Of a stretch of 64,000 nt of DNA, positions 60,201 through 64,000 are shown in pieces; positions within the stretch are counted from its first letter, which is position 1, and every line of letters begins with the position of its first letter. Both the position numbers and the translations under genes were made by a program. The stretch is from NCBI GenBank assembly GCA_013339895.1, contig JABACO010000001.1, positions 19,231,123 through 19,295,122 on the forward strand, given 5' to 3'. The notes under the pieces are model-generated. The model had not been told where the DNA came from and did no database searches. It worked only from the letters and a program-made list of their open reading frames with translations. The DNA is from Ephydatia muelleri (Eukaryota; Porifera; Demospongiae; Spongillida; Spongillidae).

Positions 60201-62827
60201 ACGCCCTTCGCCGTTATCACAATACATTGAAAAAAAAAAGCCCATAGTAATGAGATATCACGATCTGTTAGTTACAGGCGGAAGGTGGGATCATGCACCT
60301 CAAACGTTTGCATAATTTTGTCGGTCTAATTAATAATTTTATATGCTCAGGCCACTTTCATAGTACGCTCAACCTGGTCCTTGTACGAGCGAATGCACTG
60401 CACCATAAATCTTGAGGGATGATTTTGCCTGGCTACAATCAAGTCTTCCTATAAAACTGGAAATCTAATGGATTAGGAATGCTCCTCAACTGGCTCCATC
60501 AGCCTTTTTGTCCTTAACTGCTGGATGCATTGACCTTATCTTTCCACCTATCCTTCACCAGCTATCACTTCCCACTACTATCACTGAGTGGTCCAAAGGC
60601 CCGCAGAGTAGCTGCTGCTGCTCTTCTGGCTTCTGCCCCAGAGAGCCAGGTTGTTGCCCGCTGCCAATGCGGAGTCCAGTACACATCCTACCAATCACAA
60701 CTCTGAGCCTCTGCATGACTTATATCACCATTCATATTGCCATTAGCTGTGTCTTGATGCTCCTCTTTGCACCCATCTTCTGCACCACCACTGTGGAGCC
60801 AGTGAAGACACACTGGGAATGCACAGCCTCAGATGCCAACTTAGTGGAGGTCCTCACCAATAATCATGCTTTTCTGTATTATGTATGATACAATCAACAG
60901 GACATTATCATTCTCCAACATTCCTTCACGGCTGGAGTCCTCTGGTCTGGACTGTTATGATGGAAAGCATCCTAATGGAATTACTATCAGACAGGTCACT
61001 CACTAATCAGACAATCACTATACTTCCAACTTCTACTGTTTTTTCATGTTAGAAAATTAAAAGATCCGTGTCTTATTTTAAACGGATTATATTCAGGTGC
61101 TATGAATACTAATTTTTTGGGTAATCTTTTCAACTTTGCTAAGCTACATGTGAAACTTTCTTGATACCAAAATGGTCTCTTGAAACTCTAATACTCTGTC
61201 CTACTGGAAGTGGTTAAATAGTTAAATATTGTAGCCTTTTTTGCATTCATAAGGATTGCAACTTTTGCGTACTTTTAATTTCTATATTTGCATATAATTT
61301 AATATTGTTACAGGCATGTTAAGGGTTTAGCCAAATAGAATTCAAACATGCTGCAGATCTGTCTTCATTAGTTGCTTTGTACAAGTCTCCATAAATATTA
61401 TTATAGCTTTAATAGTGTACCATAAATTAATTATTCATAGAATAATATCTCTAGAGCTAAATTAATTATAAGACATGTGTCCTTTTATTGTTGAAAATTA
61501 AAAAATTGAAGTAGTTACAACTGATTTTGAAACATCATTGTCCACTTTTTGAGTAGCATGATCCAAAATGACCTCCATTTTGCCCTCGATAAACTACTTC
61601 TTTGGCTCTTCAGATCTTGTGAAAAGAAGTAGGTGCACTTGCAGCCCAACTCAAATTCTCTGTCATACCTTTGAATTCTGCCACCACAAAACAAGTAATC
61701 TGGCATCTGTTTTGGGTGCCTGTTAATTATAATGTGGTAAGTTAAATCATTCCTTTTTGCATTTGCAGTATCAGTTATTTATTTAAAGAGATATGTCTCT
61801 TGTTCAGTTATTAAAGTTGGTCCTCAAACTAATTTTCTTGGGAATCAAGATCAGTGTGCAGGACTGATGGAAATTATTGAACTATGATGCAATTGATAAT
61901 GTAGTAAGTACCTAACTGATCTTTTACTCTCTACATCTGCACTTAGATTCCAACTATTGGACATAAAAAATTAGTGTTTTGTATTTTTTACTTGATAATT
62001 CAAAACCGGGATAGAGAACTGTTACACTGATTTCATTTGTAAGAACAAGAACAGCTTGCAATACAGAACATTGGCATAATAATCATGTTACCTGTTGCAG
62101 TAGACCCAGGAGTTTGTGTCGTGACATAGACAGGTATTGAACGCTCCAATGCCCCTGTCACCATGATAGCACATATCTGTAAAGGATTAGTGTCTCCCTC
62201 TGTACCATTGAAGGATTTGTACGCAAAACCAATTGTTACAGCTGGAGATTTAAAAAGATGATTTAGTTAACACACATTTACTTGTGAAAACATTTATCTG
62301 GCTTCAGTCCTCAACAAAAAACACTTTGGGATACAAATCCAACCTCTAGAGGTAAGCATACCTCTTTCACCCTTTTCTGAAAAATGATTTATTTTTGGAT
62401 TGCTGCTAGTGGCAATGCCACATATATTGCCTTATCACTTACAATTCACATCATTGTTGCTAGATTAACTGCATATTTCATAAATACCATGTTCGAAATT
62501 GATTTAAAATCTTCGTTTTAAAATATGGATAATGATCAACATTTCTTATTTGTCAATAATGAAGCAACATCAATTAATCTCTGGCATTGTAATTCATACT
62601 ATTAACATGACATGTAATTCAATACTTACAATCCCCATCTTCAATGATCTGTATTGCTCCATTCCCTGCACACGATGCATGACTGGTAGTGCAGGAAACT
62701 GAGATTAAAATGTCTTCATTATACTCCAGAATTGTGTCTTGAAGAATATTGACATGCATACAAGCAGATGAATATCCAGGGCTGAGTACAAAAGCACTGG
62801 ATTCTGTTTGTGTAAAATCTTTGCCCC
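36087..62827 (-). CDS. Gene 2: giant membrane-anchored Calx-beta array protein (5' end beyond right edge)
   Basis: About 57 exons are visible, roughly 3,300 codons, forming about 28 Calx-beta domains followed by one transmembrane helix and a short cytoplasmic tail. Each domain uses two phase-1 exons: a first half with the pattern xVTIGW...EG...C.xI..G.LE, and a second half with DY...F..G...C..I.I.DD..LE..E.F and an ending ...I.EDP.D. These acidic residues are the Ca2+ ligands of Calx-beta folds. The likely role is extracellular Ca2+-dependent adhesion or recognition, as for sponge aggregation factors, but with a membrane anchor. No other domain type was seen. The signal peptide should be upstream of the window. 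Two exons break the multiple-of-three rule and one unit (40.5-41.1 kb) is decayed. Confidence 0.88.
37212..37619 (-). CDS. Gene 2 Calx-beta domain 28, membrane-proximal (exons 37470-37619, 37212-37427)
   Basis: The first half, 150 bp, encodes VEIGFVKTFYDLTQDESL and IQGILETNVSLTVHL. The second half, 216 bp, encodes FTSGESTNATHNATIIIPVN, where the usual acidic DD..E..E run is replaced by VNGTEKSKIF. This domain has probably lost Ca2+ binding and may act as a stalk. The acceptor could instead be 12 bp further in. Confidence 0.78.
37946..39163 (-). CDS. Gene 2 Calx-beta domain 27 (exons 39026-39163, 37946-38167)
   Basis: Block type D4. First half 138 bp (LTIREGQDQVLDVCILIEKG); second half 222 bp (CIHITVLDDTALESVERF, ending DILEDYSD). 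Ca2+-ligand residues present. The 858-bp intron between the halves holds no recognised feature. Confidence 0.85.
39218..39650 (-). CDS. Gene 2 Calx-beta domain 26 (exons 39522-39650, 39218-39454)
   Basis: Block type D3. First half 129 bp (DAEFSLSESRYIVTEGIN); second half 237 bp (DYRVEGPIVFQAGSSAAENS, CIAVDIINDEDIEGTEEF, end IIDNPANG). The D3 type always has the longer second half and a cysteine in the STGCKLFGD segment. Confidence 0.86.
39718..40146 (-). CDS. Gene 2 Calx-beta domain 25 (exons 40009-40146, 39718-39945)
   Basis: Block type D2. First half 138 bp (ATEGEDSQLLICADILNGTL); second half 228 bp (VNFTSGQSQYSNSSTSC, CITMFITNDTNLGNTKSF, end ITIYEDPSDG). Its last acidic pair is N-T-K rather than N-E-E. 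Confidence 0.86.
40541..41055 (-). pseudogene. Decayed partial block: D2 domain and start of D3 (pseudo-exons)
   Basis: Three pieces match exons of neighbouring blocks. At 40867-41055, a D2 first half has indels between W and EDS and another before the donor (REDSQILICANIGNETLETN). At 40627-40854, a D2 second half keeps an open 228-bp frame (CITLFIINDLILGNKKSF), but its acceptor AG reads TG. At 40541-40571, only the 3-prime-most acceptor-side piece of a D3 first half remains. Because all flanking exons are phase 1, splicing from the 41284 exon directly to the 40146 exon keeps the frame, so this unit is probably skipped. Confidence 0.72.
41284..41778 (-). CDS. Gene 2 Calx-beta domain 24 (exons 41641-41778, 41284-41505)
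   Basis: Block type D4. First half 138 bp (LSFEYNTITIREGQMSVLDA, CIHIERGRLERNISVVLLT); second half 222 bp (YGIDYKLESKLLTFLDGQ, CSHIMILDDNALENNETF). Very similar to domain 20. Confidence 0.88.
41835..42258 (-). CDS. Gene 2 Calx-beta domain 23 (exons 42130-42258, 41835-42071)
   Basis: Block type D3. First half 129 bp (DAEFSLKENRFIVTEGVN); second half 237 bp (DYRVEGPIVFPAGSSAADN, CAVVDIINDESVEDTEEF). The exon pair is nearly the same as domain 19 at both DNA and protein level. Confidence 0.88.
42324..42755 (-). CDS. Gene 2 Calx-beta domain 22 (exons 42618-42755, 42324-42548)
   Basis: Block type D2. First half 138 bp (VTIGWKESTYVSTEGEDSHI, CADILSGTLETTVAAPF); second half 225 bp (LTFASGQSVYNNSTS, CITLFIINDTDLENEESF, INEDPNDG). 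Near twin of domain 18. Confidence 0.88.
43154..43756 (-). CDS. Gene 2 Calx-beta domain 21 (exons 43619-43756, 43154-43375)
   Basis: Block type D1. First half 138 bp (ITIAWMESSYVVKERENSGV, CAKIQNGSLGTTVAVPF), where E-R-E-N replaces the usual E-G-E-D. Second half 222 bp (YGSDYLLESNILTFVSGQ, CANITILDDSVLENNESF). Near twin of domain 17. Confidence 0.88.
44125..44610 (-). CDS. Gene 2 Calx-beta domain 20 (exons 44473-44610, 44125-44346)
   Basis: Block type D4. First half 138 bp (LSFEYNTIKIREGQMNVLDA); second half 222 bp (YGVDYSLESNVLTFISGQ, CAHIMIVNDSVLESNEGF, VEILEDSLD). Confidence 0.88.
44667..45090 (-). CDS. Gene 2 Calx-beta domain 19 (exons 44962-45090, 44667-44903)
   Basis: Block type D3. 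First half 129 bp (DAQFSLKENRFIVTEGVN, CIVLKAGHLEKAVLLTL); second half 237 bp (CVVVDIINDEIVEDTEEF, end INNPTDG). Confidence 0.88.
45155..45579 (-). CDS. Gene 2 Calx-beta domain 18 (exons 45442-45579, 45155-45379)
   Basis: Block type D2. First half 138 bp (YVSTEGEDSHILICADIL); second half 225 bp (LTFASGQSAYNNSTS, CITLFIINDADLENKESV, INEDPNDG). The donor of the second half reads GTTAGT rather than GTATGT, still a valid GT. Confidence 0.87.
45921..46515 (-). CDS. Gene 2 Calx-beta domain 17 (exons 46378-46515, 45921-46142)
   Basis: Block type D1. First half 138 bp (ITIAWMESSYVVKERENSEV); second half 222 bp (YGSDYVLESNILTFVSGQ, CANITILDDSVLETNESF, ITDDSQD). Confidence 0.88.
46843..48077 (-). CDS. 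Gene 2 Calx-beta domain 16 (exons 47940-48077, 46843-47064)
   Basis: Block type D4. First half 138 bp (TTKEGQDHVLEVCIVIEKG); second half 222 bp (CAHVMIINDSDLESNESF). The intron between them, 47065-47939, is 875 bp, longer than in the other blocks, and carries no recognised feature. Confidence 0.85.
48136..48555 (-). CDS. Gene 2 Calx-beta domain 15, first-half exon frameshifted (exons 48428-48555, 48136-48372)
   Basis: Block type D3. The second half, 237 bp, is intact (DVTVEGPIVFEPGSSPAGNN, CINMEIINDESVEDTEEL). The first half is 128 bp instead of 129. Compared with the three sister exons it lacks one A in the run before the conserved C-I-V-L codons (near 48473). After CIVL the frame therefore turns into MLDTWRKQFY and leaves the Calx-beta pattern. 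If real, this truncates the protein unless the exon is skipped; otherwise it is a sequence error. Confidence 0.82.
48616..49047 (-). CDS. Gene 2 Calx-beta domain 14 (exons 48910-49047, 48616-48840)
   Basis: Block type D2. First half 138 bp (LTVGWVKSLYEATEGEDAEV, CAEIFNGTLETTVAAPF); second half 225 bp (VTFTSGQSHKSNSIS, CITVFIGDDTNLGNTESF, INEDPMDG). Confidence 0.86.
49544..49960 (-). CDS. Gene 2 Calx-beta domain 13 (exons 49829-49960, 49544-49756)
   Basis: Diverged block type D1, the most upstream member of the block series. First half 132 bp (YTLTEGHAIELCAQIEHG); second half 213 bp (CILLHAIDDSNVEKNETF, end KVLIQDSIFN). Confidence 0.84.
50019..51020 (-). CDS. Gene 2 Calx-beta domain 12 (exons 50862-51020, 50019-50234)
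   Basis: First half 159 bp (ELGFAVTNYTVPEQENGF, CILNAPMIISNTLQIGV); second half 216 bp (GMDYSLPKTIFPMGLSEN, CIGVIIHDDDIVEDDEKI, ITEHPRD). The 627-bp intron between them contains GGT-rich simple sequence near 50395-50410. Confidence 0.84.
51106..52896 (-). CDS. Gene 2 Calx-beta domain 11 (exons 52756-52896, 51106-51318)
   Basis: First half 141 bp (ITMASEMVVAQMELGVAQV, CAVITRGVLTHDATLHL); second half 213 bp (CANISIVSNEHLLEPNKTF), where the DD pair is replaced by S-N, a weaker Ca2+ site. The 1.4-kb intron (51319-52755) between the halves has no feature I can name. Confidence 0.8.
53006..53998 (-). CDS. Gene 2 Calx-beta domain 10, aberrant (exons 53909-53998, possible 53449-53526, 53006-53224)
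   Basis: The first half is only 90 bp (LTAVAGETVAICVKLDGTAV) and stops before the usual G-x-L-E-x strand. The second half, 219 bp, has DEDYIIQGTEAISF and CIEVQMVKNLNVSYVNSF, in which all acidic ligands are gone. Between them a 78-bp phase-1 open exon, 53449-53526, with a strong GTAAGTTTG donor could supply the missing length. It encodes a Cys-rich peptide containing NDCCKTCCACANNRHKR. That mini-exon is uncertain. Confidence 0.65.
54090..54562 (-). CDS. Gene 2 Calx-beta domain 9, first-half exon irregular (exons 54418-54562, 54090-54314)
   Basis: The second half, 225 bp, is normal (CISIDILDDSSIEDIETF, end VTIAENDKY). The first half shows EGHPVIVCIELIKHPVVLV, clearly Calx-beta, but from the best acceptor (54563) to the donor is 145 bp, not a multiple of three. 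The upstream part and the downstream end are not in the same phase. An inner acceptor at 54519 gives 101 bp and does not solve it. Either indels have damaged this exon or the sequence contains errors. Confidence 0.6.
54612..55052 (-). CDS. Gene 2 Calx-beta domain 8 (exons 54912-55052, 54612-54845)
   Basis: First half 141 bp (VELGFEHKSYAVSASDGMV, CVAIYNGTLERDVSVLI); second half 234 bp (GIDFTSVRIIMTFFSGQSE, CIGISILNDETIEPDETL, VQIQNINQG). Confidence 0.85.
55111..55549 (-). CDS. Gene 2 Calx-beta domain 7 (exons 55415-55549, 55111-55347)
   Basis: First half 135 bp (VTIGLDDENVIVSEIKGNVQ, CIDLKIGALERNVPVYL); second half 237 bp (CTNIVIINDNALENNEDF, end ITIMEDMMD). Confidence 0.86.
55622..56214 (-). 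CDS. Gene 2 Calx-beta domain 6 (exons 56062-56214, 55622-55840)
   Basis: First half 153 bp (FGIKDPLVTLIEGVNATFPL, CIYLESLSGNLTRPISVSL); second half 219 bp (GVDYSLDSKTVTFPTWSLP, CCTLSIINDNVLENTEVY). Confidence 0.86.
56265..56681 (-). CDS. Gene 2 Calx-beta domain 5 (exons 56544-56681, 56265-56477)
   Basis: First half 138 bp (VTIGLSQSTTFGIEGSTVV, CAKIYNGTTDRAISVYL). A second donor 12 bp further on (exon 56532-56681, 150 bp) also keeps phase and could be used alternatively. Second half 213 bp (GADFLSVSSVQLRMPGHSS, CTNVMIVNDTDIEDQEQF). Confidence 0.84.
56744..57484 (-). CDS. Gene 2 Calx-beta domain 4 (exons 57344-57484, 56744-56959)
   Basis: First half 141 bp (ITIGFGSSIDYFYEKSGAL, CILMYNGNLERNVSIKI); second half 216 bp (LDYNPVNSTIVFTDGMVTG, CISVDIIDDNVVEQDVENF). 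The E-Q-D-V-E spacing has one extra residue compared with the usual E-x-x-E. Confidence 0.84.
58151..58569 (-). CDS. Gene 2 Calx-beta domain 3 (exons 58423-58569, 58151-58369)
   Basis: First half 147 bp (ITIGFASGTPSIATEGVDL, CPIILNGSLEKDVYVSV); second half 219 bp (LDYGRVSTQLLFRYGQTVG, CFVVIINNDANVLEYTEQF, VTIVEDPHDG). Confidence 0.85.
58627..62241 (-). CDS. Gene 2 Calx-beta domain 2 (exons 62092-62241, 58627-58851)
   Basis: First half 150 bp (VTIGFAYKSFNGTEGDTN, CAIMVTGALERSIPVYV); second half 225 bp (GKDYIPLVEAVITFTSGAA, CTGLTVVEDSILENTEFL, VNIVEDPNE). The halves are separated by a 3.24-kb intron, by far the longest inside a domain of this gene, which suggests an insertion. Confidence 0.82.
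58852..62091. other. 3.2-kb intron of gene 2, unidentified content
   Basis: No Calx-beta exon was found. Patches at 59090-59240, 60060-60210 and 60500-60880 are less AT-rich and have open frames on both strands. One plus-strand frame, 60508-60888 (126 codons), has a hydrophobic run (TYITIHIAISCVLMLLFAPI) and a Cys-rich stretch. I recognise no family and no inverted or long terminal repeats. Could be an old transposon or a gene in the intron. Confidence 0.4.
62630..62827 (-). CDS. Gene 2 Calx-beta domain 1, second-half exon (first half beyond window)
   Basis: 198 bp, phase 1 at both ends. Encodes SSAFVLSPGYSSACMHVNIL, then QDTILEYNED with acidic ligands, and ends AIQIIEDGD. The matching first half was not found between 62828 and 64000, so the gene extends beyond the right edge. 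Confidence 0.82.
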
Positions 62828-63794
62828 CTGAGAAGCAAATTTACAAGTTACATGTTTATTTTTGAACAGTTAATACACAAAGTCAATTGCTAGAACTCAA
62901 TAGCTAATTATTATCTATCAGCATAGCTATCTAATGTATTTAATTTTAATAATGAAGAATATTATCAAACATGATGTTATTATAAGTGAACAGTACAAAG
63001 CCAGAACATTTTCTGAGTCTTTATGCAATCATCAATAGAACAACGGAAGAGAATGTATTCCCCTAGAGTTAATTGTCTATGTTGCTTTGTAGTTCGGTTG
63101 CACTCACATTGCTAGCATAACATTTCCAGTGCCATTTTAACAATTACTACCAGGCAAGCCATTATTTTACATTTGTAGACAACAATTTACTTGGGGCAAT
63201 ACAATATCAGTAACTTGTTAATCACATCTGTACCAAAAGGTGAAGAATTTGCTGCAACTATTAAGAATGTCACTGGCTGATTAATTTTCTTAATGCATTC
63301 TTAAAGGAAACCACAATTGATCACAAGGTCACAAGGTTAGAAAGCTCAAATTGAAATGAGAAAATACACTATCTAAATTCTAAATGTTTCTAACCCCTCC
63401 ATACATATGCCCCGGTCTAAAACACAACAGTCAATGAATGCTAACATAATGAGCTTAGAGCTGCTACACTGATGTTTCATAAAGTAATTCAGAGCTACCA
63501 AAACTATGCCAGTGGTGTGAGAAATAGCGAGACCCCAGAGTATGGTTACTATTGAGAGCCCTAAAAGTCAGTACTAGTTTTTCATCAAACGTGTCAGAAG
63601 GAAACCAATGCACTGTTTCATGACCTTAATGTGTGTAAAGGTAGTTCGAGGGTACACATTCTTTGATGGCTTCATTGGTGATGAAGCAAGTAAACGTCAA
63701 TATATACATGGGAAAGTGCAAGGATGGATCCAGTGTGGAAAAACTGCCATGTCATAAACCCAAGCAGCATATGGGACAGTTTCCGCGAAAATTG
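62828..63794. other. Intron or upstream sequence of gene 2, nothing recognised
   Basis: AT-rich with no splice-bounded Calx-beta exon. Probably intron, since the preceding half domain must lie to the right. Confidence 0.45.
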
Positions 63795-64000
63795 CCCCAC
63801 GGTTATAATGTTATAAAAATGCATCACGTTTGAATCGCTATAACTTTCCAACGGATAACGCTATCGACTTCCTATTTTCAACACTTCATACTACACTATT
63901 TCACTATGAAGTGTTGAAAATAGGAAGTCGATAACGTTATCCGTTGGGAAGTTATAGCGATTCAAACGCGATGCATTTTTATAACATTTTAACCGTGGGG
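63795..64000. repeat. Near-perfect foldback element, 206 bp, reaching the window edge
   Basis: Arms 63795-63890 and 63905-64000 (96 bp each) are inverted copies with only a few differences, around a 14-bp spacer CTACACTATTTCAC. The outer ends read CCCCACGGTTA and its inverse with one mismatch. Size and symmetry fit a MITE-like hairpin; it may continue past 64000. Confidence 0.88.

Overview
The window looks like animal (metazoan) nuclear DNA, most probably from a sponge such as Amphimedon. The reasons are AT-rich sequence, many small exons with GT-AG introns, long arrays of Calx-beta domains (a hallmark of sponge aggregation-factor-type proteins), Ty3/gypsy and BEL/Pao retrotransposons, and a BEL/Pao primer site that matches metazoan tRNA-Phe. 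A run of exactly 1000 N (2987-3986) is an assembly gap. The species is an inference; nothing in the sequence names it.

Two host genes are visible, both on the minus strand, so transcription runs right to left. Gene 1 (14682 down past the left edge) starts with a signal-peptide exon and continues into Calx-beta domains. Its second intron, from 13046 to 2243, is swollen to about 10.8 kb by nested transposons and the gap. Gene 2 (from beyond the right edge, 62827, down to a stop at 36087) is a very large array of about 28 Calx-beta domains. It ends in a single transmembrane helix and a short basic tail finishing in Ser-Tyr-Leu. Each Calx-beta domain is encoded by two exons, a first half of about 130-160 bp and a second half of about 200-240 bp. 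Almost every exon is a multiple of three with phase-1 ends, so exons can be duplicated, lost or skipped without breaking the frame. Between 37.9 and 50.0 kb the array is built from a four-domain, eight-exon block that has been duplicated several times, with one partly decayed copy at 40.5-41.1 kb.

Layout: 0.7-2.3 kb, gene 1 exons; 2.99-3.99 kb, gap; 4.0-11.3 kb, a decayed Ty3/gypsy element interrupted by two poly-G terminal-inverted-repeat elements and a Tc1/mariner-type element; 13.0-14.7 kb, first exons of gene 1 with two foldback repeats in intron 1; 15.4-19.6 kb, a complete gypsy element with identical 122-bp LTRs and a 5-bp target duplication; 20.6-22.7 kb, a TGTGATGTGTGCC minisatellite; 22.7-27.0 kb, nothing recognised; 27.0-32.9 kb, a complete BEL/Pao element with 126-bp LTRs; 33.3-34.8 kb, a second gypsy remnant; 36.1-62.8 kb, gene 2; 63.8-64.0 kb, a near-perfect foldback.

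Both intact-looking LTR elements carry several stops or frameshifts despite LTRs that look identical. Two gene 2 exons also break the otherwise strict multiple-of-three rule. Either these are genuine recent lesions or the underlying assembly contains small indel errors. Exon boundaries were read by eye from splice motifs and phase and may be off by a few bases. All protein-family calls come from motif recognition only.
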